From positions 1 to 14,490 of the forward strand of contig JAKDLQ010000031.1 in assembly GCA_030452775.1 (NCBI GenBank): a DNA stretch of 14,490 bases, read 5' to 3'. This DNA is from Micrococcales bacterium (lineage in GTDB: Bacteria; Actinomycetota; Actinomycetes; Actinomycetales; Dermatophilaceae). Below the pieces are notes generated by a model. That model saw nothing but the letters and a program-made list of their open reading frames with translations. It had not been told where the DNA came from and ran no database searches. This document shows positions 5,037 through 11,721 of the stretch, one piece after another. Made by a program: the position numbers and the translations under genes. The stretch's first letter is position 1, and each line of letters starts with the position of its first letter.

Positions 5037-6112
5037 CCACAGGCGGACTGAGACTGAGCGTCTACTTCGGCGAGCGACAGCGCATCGGTCGGCGATTCCT
5101 CGCCGATGACCTGATGGACCTGTTCGGCCGCGCCCAGATCGCGACGAGCATTCTCATGCGAGGCATCAGCGGGTTCGGGCTTCGCAACCACCTGCGCACC
5201 GATCAGCTGCTGACCCTCTCGGAGGATCCCCCGCTCGTGGCGGCCGCGGTCGACACCGCGCCACGCGTCGAGGCGATCGTCGATGAGGTCGCCGCGCTCG
5301 GGCACCGGGGTCTGATGTCCATCGAACGGGTCCGACTGGTCGACGGAGAGACCGGCCGGATCGAGTTGCCGAGCACGATGGAGGAAGCGACCAAGCTCGC
5401 GATCTACGTCGGCCGCCACGAGCGGGTCCAGCAAGCCCCCGCCTATGTGGCGATCTGCGCGCTTCTGCGACGGCTCGGCGTCGCCGGGGCCTCGGCCTTC
5501 CTCGGAGTCGACGGCACGATGCACGGCCAGCGCGAGCGTGCCCGGTTCTTCGAAGGCAACGCGGACGTGCCCACCATGATCATCGCCGTGGGCCCAGGGG
5601 AGCGGATGCGGCAGGTTCTCGCCGAGTTGGAGGGGCTCGTCGAGCGCCCCCTTGTCACGGTCGAACGGGTGCGGGTGTGCAAACGCGACGGCGAGCTCAT
5701 CACGCGACCGCATGAGCTGCCCGACCACGACGCTCACGGTCTGGAGCTCTGGCAGAAGCTGACGGTCTATGGCTCGGAGGCTTACCGCCGTGACGGCCAC
5801 CCGCTGCACCGGCAACTGGTGCGGGAGCTCCGGGCGCAGCGGGCCTCGCGTGGAGCGACCGTGCTGCGTGGCGTGTGGGGCTTCCACGGTGATCACGAAC
5901 CCCACGGGGACCACCTGTTGCAGGTCGGACGACGCGTCCCGGTGATGTCGATCGTCCTCGACACCCCGTCGCGAATGGCTGCCATCTTCGACGTCGTGGA
6001 CCGCCTGACGACCCACCACGGACTGGTGACCGTCGAGATGGTGCCCGCCGTGGAGTTCTTCGGCGCCGACGAGGGCGTGGGCGGACGCCGCATGGCCGAT
6101 CACGACTTCTGA
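5033..6112 (+). CDS. Triple-domain DUF190 (PII-like) protein
   Basis: The 359-residue soluble protein contains three diverged copies of a roughly 100-residue DUF190 domain: about 5-104, 121-219 and 240-343. Each opens with a strand such as LSVYFGER, LAIYVGRHER or LTVYGSEAYR. Each has a central glycine turn: RGISGFG at 43-49, the weaker GASAFLGVDG at 152-161, and RGVWGFHGDH at 279-288. Each closes with an IERVRLV-like strand: 97-103, 210-216, 334-340. DUF190 proteins are normally one domain, are structurally related to trimeric PII signalling proteins, and often accompany crcB. A fluoride-linked sensory or regulatory role is inferred. GTG 5033 overlaps the crcB stop (GTGA); the open frame upstream of it is a shadow of crcB. 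Confidence 0.85.
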   Translation: MTTGGLRLSVYFGERQRIGRRFLADDLMDLFGRAQIATSILMRGISGFGLRNHLRTDQLLTLSEDPPLVAAAVDTAPRVEAIVDEVAALGHRGLMSIERVRLVDGETGRIELPSTMEEATKLAIYVGRHERVQQAPAYVAICALLRRLGVAGASAFLGVDGTMHGQRERARFFEGNADVPTMIIAVGPGERMRQVLAELEGLVERPLVTVERVRVCKRDGELITRPHELPDHDAHGLELWQKLTVYGSEAYRRDGHPLHRQLVRELRAQRASRGATVLRGVWGFHGDHEPHGDHLLQVGRRVPVMSIVLDTPSRMAAIFDVVDRLTTHHGLVTVEMVPAVEFFGADEGVGGRRMADHDF

Positions 6113-6159
6113 ATCCGGCCCCAGCACCCCAGCACGTTCGATGCCGAGGGCTCGATGTC

Positions 6160-6193
6160 CCGGAGTGGTATAGATGCCGGAGTGGTATAAATG
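6160..6193. repeat. 17-bp tandem repeat with TATA-like cores
   Basis: CCGGAGTGGTATAGATG (6160-6176) is followed directly by CCGGAGTGGTATAAATG (6177-6193), with one mismatch. It is AT-rich within GC-rich DNA. TATAAA (6186-6191) could be a -10 box for the PAP2-MutS operon, with the repeats as operator sites. The 17-bp period puts half-sites roughly 1.6 helical turns apart. Confidence 0.7.
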
Positions 6194-6205
6194 AAGGAGA
6201 CGGCG

Positions 6206-6256
6206 ATGACTCCCGCCGGGGACCGAGGTTCTGGTCCGAACCGCGCACCGCGCTGA
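6206..6256 (+). CDS. Possible 16-residue leader peptide ahead of the PAP2-MutS operon
   Basis: ATG 6206 follows one of the strongest ribosome-binding sites in the window (AAGGAGA at 6194-6200, 6 bases from GGAG to ATG). It encodes MTPAGDRGSGPNRAPR, and its stop TGA overlaps an ATG at 6256 (TGATG) that is in frame with the phosphatase. It could couple or attenuate translation of the next gene. The peptide has no run of one amino acid that would suggest classical attenuation. Alternatively it is the true N-terminus of the phosphatase, cut off by a frameshift or sequence error. Expression is unproven. Confidence 0.4.
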   Translation: MTPAGDRGSGPNRAPR

Positions 6257-6294
6257 TGGCTTCTTGCTCGACACACGTGTGGTGGGAGGTCGAC

Positions 6295-6957
6295 GTGCGG
6301 GCTACCCGAGAAGTCTCGCCAGGAACCGCAGGACGACGCGACCGAGCGATCCTCGCGGCGAGCCTGACGGCATTCGTCCTGCTCGCGATCGGGGTGCAGC
6401 CCGATCACGTCGTCGCGCGAGCCGAGCGTGCGGGCGTGCGGGCGCCGGAGCCGCCCATCGGCCTCTGGCCCGCCGTGACGAGGATCGGCGAGGGTCCGGC
6501 TCTCGTCGGGGCAACGGTCGCGGCGGCTGCGCTCGCGCACGGTGATCGGCGCCACGCTGCCTTCCTGGTGGCCCGCGTCGCGGTGGGCGTCGCAGCACGC
6601 AGAGTCCTCGCCGAGGTCATCCGCCGAGCCCGTCCCCCGCGAGCGTGGTGGTGGGTGACGCCGCGTGGCTTCAGCTTCCCCTCACGGCATGTGACCTGGT
6701 TCTGTCTCGGCGCGGCGGCCCTCGTCGATGCCGTCCCGGACCGTGCTCGTCCGGTGGGACAGATCGCATCCTGGGCCGGGACTGCGATGGTCGGTGCCAG
6801 CCGCATCAGACTGGGCATTCACTGGCCCAGTGACGTCGCCGGCGCCGCGTTCGCCGCAGCGGCGGTGCGCGCGGCTGGTCGCCTGGCGGAGTGCCGATCC
6901 GCCAGACCCCCTGTCATCACGGGCATCACGGGTTCTTTGGCACGTGAGTTGACATGA
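6295..6957 (+). CDS. PAP2-type membrane phosphatase
   Basis: Membrane phosphatases of this superfamily hydrolyse phosphate esters of lipids such as phosphatidic acid or undecaprenyl diphosphate at the membrane. Numbering from an upstream in-frame ATG at 6256, motif 2 is FPSRH (141-145, usually PSGH) and motif 3 is SRIRLGIHWPSD (182-193), giving SR-x5-H-x3-D with His145, Arg183, His189 and Asp193. Motif 1 ends in RARPP (124-128), but the usual Lys seven residues before the Arg is Ala119. About five hydrophobic segments are present. GTG 6295 is preferred because GGGAGG (6284-6289) lies 5 bases upstream; ATG 6256 would add 13 residues and has no such site. The stop overlaps the first MutS-like gene by ATGA. 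The substrate is unknown. Confidence 0.82.
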   Translation: MRATREVSPGTAGRRDRAILAASLTAFVLLAIGVQPDHVVARAERAGVRAPEPPIGLWPAVTRIGEGPALVGATVAAAALAHGDRRHAAFLVARVAVGVAARRVLAEVIRRARPPRAWWWVTPRGFSFPSRHVTWFCLGAAALVDAVPDRARPVGQIASWAGTAMVGASRIRLGIHWPSDVAGAAFAAAAVRAAGRLAECRSARPPVITGITGSLARELT

Positions 6958-8483
6958 GCGGGCCCAGCATCCTCTTCCGCGATCCCGGCGCCGTGGTGCT
7001 GGAGACCACGCTCCCGGACTATGCGAGCGACCTGCTGCTCGACCAGGTCATCGCGCACATCATCAAGGGCGCCGACGAGTACGATCTGTTGCCGTACTTC
7101 GCAACCCGGCTGTCCGACGTGCGGGACGTGACCTACCGCCAGGAGGTCTTCACCGACCTTGAGGACCAGGAGCTGACCAAGGCCCTCGTCGACTACGGCG
7201 AGGCGATGCACCTGACTCGGACGCGCCTGGCGCAGAGTGGGAAGCGCTACTTCGAGCGTTTCCGTCAGGCCTGGGTCCTGGCCGCAGGAGAGGCCTATGT
7301 CACGGCTGTCGACGGACTGCTCGCCGCGTTGGGCGCGGCGCGCCTGCACTCCGAGGCGCTGCAGGCCCTGCGCCGATACGTCTCGGACTATGCAACCGGA
7401 CCGGTGATGACGCGGCTTCGCGCCGACAGCGCGTCGCTTCGGGCCCGGATGGATGCGATCACCTACGCACTCCGACTCAGCGGCGACCGGATCACCGTGC
7501 AGGCCTACGACGGCGAGCCCGACCTCAGCACCCATGTCCTTGCCACGTTCGAGAAGTTCAGTCGTGGCGCGGCCAAGGACTACCGGAGCAGGACCCCGAA
7601 CTGGCCGGACAGCAACCATATAGAAGCACACATCCTCGAGCTGGTGGCTGCGCTCCACCCGGACGAGTTCGCCGCCCTGGAACGGTTCTGCGCGGAGTTC
7701 AGCGACGTCCTCGATCCCGCCCTGCTCGCCCTCGAGCGAGACGTACAGTTCTACCTCGTCGTCGCGCGGCAGGAGAGGTGGCTCGAAGCAGGCGGCGTGG
7801 ACTTCACCATGCCGACGATCGACGATCGGTCCACCCAGGTCGACGTCCGTGGGACGGTCGATGTCGCGCTCGCGGACAAACTCGCCCGCGAGCATCGCCA
7901 ACCGGTCCGCAACGACGTGACGCTCCTCGATGGAGAGCGCATCTTCGTGGTGTCCGGCCCGAACCAGGGCGGCAAGACGACCTTCGCGCGCACCGTCGGG
8001 CAGCTGTTCCATCTCGCGGCCCTCGGCTGCCGCGTCCCCGGCACGAGCGCCAGGCTCTTCCTGCCCGACTCGATCCACACCCACTTCGAACACCCCGAAG
8101 ACGTCCGGTCCCTGCGCGGCAAGCTCCAGGACGAGCTCATCCGGGTCCACCGAATCATCGAATCGTCCACGGCGCGCAGCGTCGTGATCCTCAACGAGAT
8201 CCTCAACTCCACGACGCTGGAGGACGCACTCGTGCTGGGGACTCGCATCATGGACCAGCTCATCGACCTCGACGTCCTGGCGGTCTACGTCACGTTCGTC
8301 GACGAACTCGCCTCCCGTGGCCCGAGCGTCGTCAGCCTGATGAGCCAGGTGGAGCCGGAGGATCCGGCGGCGCGGACCTTCCGGGTCGTGCGGCAACCGG
8401 CGAACGGCATGGCCTACGCCGCCGCGATCGCGCACAAGTACCGAGTCGACTATGAGCACCTCAGCAGGCGGGTGAGCAGATGA
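6954..8483 (+). CDS. MutS-like ATPase, first paralogue
   Basis: The 509-residue protein has a MutS-type ABC ATPase in its C-terminal third. Walker A is GPNQGGKTT (335-343, Lys341), followed by a DDVRSLRGKLQDEL-like stretch (HPEDVRSLRGKLQDEL) and Walker B VVILNEILNSTT with Asn414-Glu415 where classical MutS has Asp-Glu. The first 330 residues are helical, resembling the MutS core/lever; the mismatch-binding N-terminal domain with its Phe-x-Glu is absent, so mismatch repair is not expected. ATG 6954 overlaps the phosphatase stop, and the stop overlaps the next paralogue (ATGA). The two paralogues share an opening (LETTLP, later TYRQEV/AYRQHV) and probably act together, perhaps as a heterodimer. 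The process they serve is unknown. Confidence 0.88.
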   Translation: MSGPSILFRDPGAVVLETTLPDYASDLLLDQVIAHIIKGADEYDLLPYFATRLSDVRDVTYRQEVFTDLEDQELTKALVDYGEAMHLTRTRLAQSGKRYFERFRQAWVLAAGEAYVTAVDGLLAALGAARLHSEALQALRRYVSDYATGPVMTRLRADSASLRARMDAITYALRLSGDRITVQAYDGEPDLSTHVLATFEKFSRGAAKDYRSRTPNWPDSNHIEAHILELVAALHPDEFAALERFCAEFSDVLDPALLALERDVQFYLVVARQERWLEAGGVDFTMPTIDDRSTQVDVRGTVDVALADKLAREHRQPVRNDVTLLDGERIFVVSGPNQGGKTTFARTVGQLFHLAALGCRVPGTSARLFLPDSIHTHFEHPEDVRSLRGKLQDELIRVHRIIESSTARSVVILNEILNSTTLEDALVLGTRIMDQLIDLDVLAVYVTFVDELASRGPSVVSLMSQVEPEDPAARTFRVVRQPANGMAYAAAIAHKYRVDYEHLSRRVSR

Positions 8484-10033
8484 CAGCGATGAAGGCGCAC
8501 CTGATGCACCGTGACACCGACTTCGATCTGGAGACCACCCTGCCACCGCAGGGGCAGGCCCTGATGGACGACCTCGGCCTCGACCAGCTCTGCACCGCCA
8601 TGTCCGGTGCGGACAACGAGGCCTTCGTCGTTGCGCGCGCCGCCCTGCTGCTCGGCCTCTCGGGCCCCGAAGAGATCGCCTACCGCCAGCACGTCCTCGC
8701 CGACTGCCTCACCCACCCCGCGGTGGTGCGCGAGCTGTATGCGCTGGTGCTGGAGACCCTCGCACGGCAACGGAAGATCCACCGCGGCCTCTTCCTCAGC
8801 AGTACCAGCGCGATCCTGCGCGGCTCGCTCGAATCGCTCCACATGCTCATCGAGATGCTCGTGCGCATGCGCGACCTCGCGCGGGCCAATAGTGGCCGGT
8901 TCCGGTCCGAGGGCCTCGCGACGATGTTCGCGATGCTGGCTCGTGAGCTCGACGATGCCTACATCACCCAGGTCAAGGCGGACCTTGCCGAGCTGGAGTT
9001 CCGCCGCGGCGAGCTGATGAGCGTAGGGCTGGGCACCTACCTGACGGGGGTGGGACACACCTTGCGCAAGCCCCGCGTCACCGCTCACCCCATGCTCGAC
9101 AGGCTGCTCGGCACCGGACTGCCGTCGCACGGCTTCCGCATCGCCGAACGCGACGAAGCCGGGGGGCGGATCCTCTCCGAGCTCAAGGCTCGTGGTCTCG
9201 ACAAGGTGGCCAACGCGGTAGCCCAGGCGACCGACAACATCCTGGCCTTCATCGCCTGCCTGCGCAGCGAGGTGGGCTTCTACGTCGGTTGTCTCAACCT
9301 GCACGACCGGCTCGCAGCGGCGTCGCTGCCCACCTGCCGGCCGCAGATCTGCCCGGACCCTCGCGGGATGGTGTGGGCCCGCGGGCTCTACGACCCGGGC
9401 CTGTGCCTGAGCGGCGCGCCCGCCGTCATCGGCAACGACATCGATGCCGGTGATGCCGACATCGTCGTCATCACCGGCGCCAACCAGGGCGGCAAGTCGA
9501 CGTTCCTGCGGGCACTGGGTCTGTCGCAGCTGATGGCGCAGGCGGGCATGTTCGTCGCGGCCGATGCCTATCGCGCACCCGTCCGCACGGGAGTCTTCAC
9601 CCACTTCAAGCGTCAAGAGGATGCCTCGATGACGAGCGGGAAGCTCGATGAGGAACTGCATCGCATGAGCGAGATCGCCGACGAGGTGAGCCCCGGTGCC
9701 GTCATCCTGTTCAACGAGTCGTTCTCCTCGACGAATGAGCGGGAGGGGTCGCAGATCGCCCGGGAAGTGATCCGGGCACTTCGCGAGGCGAAGGTGCGAA
9801 TCGCGTTCGTGACCCACCAGTACGACCTCGCTCACGGTCTGCAGGTGGCCGGGGACGAGCACATCGTCTTCCTGCGCGCCGCACGCGCCGAGGACGGCGG
9901 GCGCCCCTTCCGGCTCCTGCCCGGCGAGCCGCTGTCGACCAGTTTCGGTGCGGATCTCTACGCAGAGATCTTCGGCCAGACCGTCGCTCGCGCTCGGGCC
10001 GATGAATCCCACGATGCCCTTGGTGTCCCGTAG
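8480..10033 (+). CDS. MutS-like ATPase, second paralogue
   Basis: This is a 517-residue paralogue of the preceding gene. It has Walker A GANQGGKST (333-341, Lys339), then the conserved HFKRQEDASMTSGKLDEEL region, Walker B VILFNESFSSTNEREGSQIA with Asn412-Glu413 instead of Asp-Glu, and FVTHQYDLAHGL as the H-loop. Unlike its partner it keeps the family's TH switch segment; the first paralogue has YVTFVDELAS there, without the His. No mismatch-recognition domain is present. ATG 8480 overlaps the upstream stop (ATGA); an in-frame ATG at 8489 is possible. It ends 78 bp before folA, and no convincing terminator lies in between. Confidence 0.88.
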   Translation: MTAMKAHLMHRDTDFDLETTLPPQGQALMDDLGLDQLCTAMSGADNEAFVVARAALLLGLSGPEEIAYRQHVLADCLTHPAVVRELYALVLETLARQRKIHRGLFLSSTSAILRGSLESLHMLIEMLVRMRDLARANSGRFRSEGLATMFAMLARELDDAYITQVKADLAELEFRRGELMSVGLGTYLTGVGHTLRKPRVTAHPMLDRLLGTGLPSHGFRIAERDEAGGRILSELKARGLDKVANAVAQATDNILAFIACLRSEVGFYVGCLNLHDRLAAASLPTCRPQICPDPRGMVWARGLYDPGLCLSGAPAVIGNDIDAGDADIVVITGANQGGKSTFLRALGLSQLMAQAGMFVAADAYRAPVRTGVFTHFKRQEDASMTSGKLDEELHRMSEIADEVSPGAVILFNESFSSTNEREGSQIAREVIRALREAKVRIAFVTHQYDLAHGLQVAGDEHIVFLRAARAEDGGRPFRLLPGEPLSTSFGADLYAEIFGQTVARARADESHDALGVP

Positions 10034-10099
10034 CGACGCCCCCTCAGTCGTGTGCCGGGACGTCGGCTGCCGGTCCGGGCCACCGGTGCGGGCATCTGC

Positions 10100-10105
10100 G
10101 ACGCT
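10100..10105 (+). promoter_or_regulatory. Weak candidate -10 box of a leaderless folA promoter
   Basis: GACGCT ends 6 bases before ATG 10112 and resembles the dapB box (TACGCT) at the same distance, but the first T of TANNNT is G. folA could instead be read through from the MutS-like genes. Confidence 0.3.
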
Positions 10106-10111
10106 GGGGCC

Positions 10112-10579
10112 ATGACCAACGTGACGATGATCGCAGCCGTCGGCGACAACGGCGTCATCGGAGACGGTGTCTCGATGCCCTGGCACCTCCCCGAGGATCT
10201 CCGGTACTTCAAACGAACGACGATGGGCCACCCGATGATCATGGGCCGGCGTACGTTCGACTCGATGGGGGCGCTCCCGGGACGTCGCAGCATCGTCATC
10301 ACCAGCCAGCCGGCGTGGTGGCACGCGGGCGCCGAGACGGCACACTCGATGGCGGAGGCGCTGGCGCTGGCCGGCCCGACCGACGAGGTCTTCGTCGTGG
10401 GCGGCGGGCAGATCTACCGACTGGCCATGCCGTATGCCGCTCGCCTCCTCATCACGCACGTGGCGCAGTCTCCGCAGGGCTCGGTCACCTTCCCCAAGAT
10501 CGATCCGGGTGAGTGGGCTCCCTCCAACCGCGAGGACCACGAGGGGTTCTCCCGGGTGACCTACGTGCGGCGCCGCTGA
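10112..10579 (+). CDS. folA: Dihydrofolate reductase
   Basis: FolA reduces dihydrofolate to tetrahydrofolate with NADPH, regenerating the cofactor that thymidylate synthase consumes. The 155-residue protein has the Met20-loop region GVIGDGVSMPWHLPEDL with catalytic Asp29, then MGRRTFDSMGALPGRRSIVIT, and VFVVGGGQIYRLAMPYA for NADPH binding, all in family order and spacing. ATG 10112 is chosen since the first strand (VTMIAAVGDNGVIG) begins right after it; an upstream GTG at 10052 would add residues unlike the family. It is followed by a strong hairpin terminator. It is separated from thyA by the crcB and PAP2-MutS block. Confidence 0.96.
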   Translation: MTNVTMIAAVGDNGVIGDGVSMPWHLPEDLRYFKRTTMGHPMIMGRRTFDSMGALPGRRSIVITSQPAWWHAGAETAHSMAEALALAGPTDEVFVVGGGQIYRLAMPYAARLLITHVAQSPQGSVTFPKIDPGEWAPSNREDHEGFSRVTYVRRR

Positions 10580-10674
10580 GCCGCGCTGAGGTGTCGCGGT
10601 CGCTCGTGGGCGCTCCCCGGAACTCATCCAGGCCTTCATGTAACACTTCTGGCCGTGCCGCGATGGTAGTGGTG

Positions 10675-10712
10675 CGAGGCGCTACCCGGACCCCCGAGCG
10701 GGTAGCGCCTCG
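10675..10712 (+). terminator. Strong hairpin terminator after folA
   Basis: A perfect 14-bp stem, CGAGGCGCTACCCG (10675-10688) with CGGGTAGCGCCTCG (10699-10712), surrounds a 10-nt loop. TCTCAT follows. It separates folA from dapA. Of the 234 bp between these genes, about 95 bp ahead of the hairpin hold no feature I recognise. Confidence 0.8.
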
Positions 10713-10740
10713 TCTCATATCCGGACAGCGGCCAATCTTT

Positions 10741-10766
10741 GGTTACCGGCTCTGGTTGCCGGCTCT
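10741..10766. repeat. 13-bp tandem direct repeat upstream of dapA
   Basis: GGTTACCGGCTCT (10741-10753) and GGTTGCCGGCTCT (10754-10766) are adjacent with one mismatch. Against the proposed dapA start at 10814 they span about -73 to -48, the same window as the unrelated tandem repeat upstream of dapB. Possible regulator-binding site. Confidence 0.55.
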
Positions 10767-10801
10767 GACGCGATCCTGCGGGCAGGCTCGGACGCTACGG
10801 C

Positions 10802-10807
10802 TAACCT
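10802..10807 (+). promoter_or_regulatory. Putative -10 box of a leaderless dapA promoter
   Basis: TAACCT fits TANNNT and ends exactly 6 bases before ATG 10814. No ribosome-binding site precedes the ATG (the spacer is GTCCCC), so a leaderless mRNA covering dapA-rnj and the downstream gene is likely. Confidence 0.55.
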
Positions 10808-10813
10808 GTCCCC

Positions 10814-11710
10814 ATGGCACCAACTCCCCGACTGGGCCGGGTCCTCTCCGCGATGGTGAGCCCCATGCACGCCGACGGCTCGCTCGATCTCGAGTCCGCC
10901 GCCAAGGTGGCCACCCATCTGGTCGATCACGGCCACGACGGCCTCGTCGTCTCGGGCACGACGGGGGAGTCCCCGACGACCACCGACGACGAGAAGGTCC
11001 GGCTGATCCAGGCTGTGGTAGCGGCGGTCGGTGACCGGGCCGTCATCATCGCCGGCGTCGGCAGCAACGACACCGCACACACCGTCGAGTTGGCGCGCCG
11101 AGCGCAGGCCGCCGGCGCCCACGGGCTGCTCGTCGTCACCCCCTACTACAACAAGCCACCGCAGGCCGGGCTCGTCGCCCACTTCACGGCGGCCGCCGAC
11201 GCGAGCGACCTGCCGGTGATGATCTACGACATCCCCGGCCGATGCGGCATCGCAATCGCCGAGGACACCTACCTGCGGATCGCCGAGCATGATCGGATCA
11301 CCGCGGTCAAGGACGCGCGGGCCGACCTCTGGCTGGCCGGCACGTTGATGCAGGCCACCGGCCTGGACTGGTACTCGGGCGACGATGCGATGAACCTTGC
11401 CCACTTCGCCAACGGGGCCGTCGGCTTCGTCGGCGTGAGCTCGCAGGTCGGCCCAGCGGCATACGGACAGTTCGCCGCGGCGGTGATCGAGGGACGCTGG
11501 GACGAAGCACGCGCCGTCCATCGATCGCTTGTCCCGCTCGTCGAGGCCGTCATGAACGTCACCCAGGGCGCGATCATGGCCAAGGCCGCGCTGGCGTTGC
11601 AGGGCCTCATCGAGTCACCTGCCGTACGGTTGCCGCTCGTGCCGGCCGATGCCGTGCAGACCGAGCTGGTGCGCACCGCGCTGGCCACCATCGACTCACG
11701 TCGCAACTGA
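10814..11710 (+). CDS. dapA: 4-hydroxy-tetrahydrodipicolinate synthase
   Basis: DapA condenses pyruvate with aspartate semialdehyde, the first committed step to diaminopimelate and lysine. The 298-residue TIM-barrel protein shows SGTTGES (47-53) with Thr49-Thr50, VVTPYYNKPP with Tyr111-Tyr112, IYDIPGRCG with Tyr138, and ITAVKDA with the Schiff-base Lys166. These are homologous to E. coli Thr44-45, Tyr133 and Lys161. Length is normal. ATG 10814 is supported by the -10 box 6 bases upstream. rnj starts 11 bp after the stop, an arrangement widespread in actinobacteria. Confidence 0.97.
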   Translation: MAPTPRLGRVLSAMVSPMHADGSLDLESAAKVATHLVDHGHDGLVVSGTTGESPTTTDDEKVRLIQAVVAAVGDRAVIIAGVGSNDTAHTVELARRAQAAGAHGLLVVTPYYNKPPQAGLVAHFTAAADASDLPVMIYDIPGRCGIAIAEDTYLRIAEHDRITAVKDARADLWLAGTLMQATGLDWYSGDDAMNLAHFANGAVGFVGVSSQVGPAAYGQFAAAVIEGRWDEARAVHRSLVPLVEAVMNVTQGAIMAKAALALQGLIESPAVRLPLVPADAVQTELVRTALATIDSRRN

Positions 11711-11721
11711 CGGGATATCCT

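Noticed and set aside
6915..6932. CATCACGGG tandem duplicate near the end of the phosphatase gene
   Set aside because: Short, within coding sequence (encodes ITGITG), no sign of function.
8450..10639. 729-residue minus-strand open frame opposite the second MutS-like gene and folA
   Set aside because: Antisense shadow; composition is repetitive and its sense-strand partners carry Walker and DHFR motifs.
11716..11721. TATCCT directly before rnj as its own promoter
   Set aside because: It abuts the start codon with no spacing, so transcription would begin inside the gene; dapA coupling is simpler.
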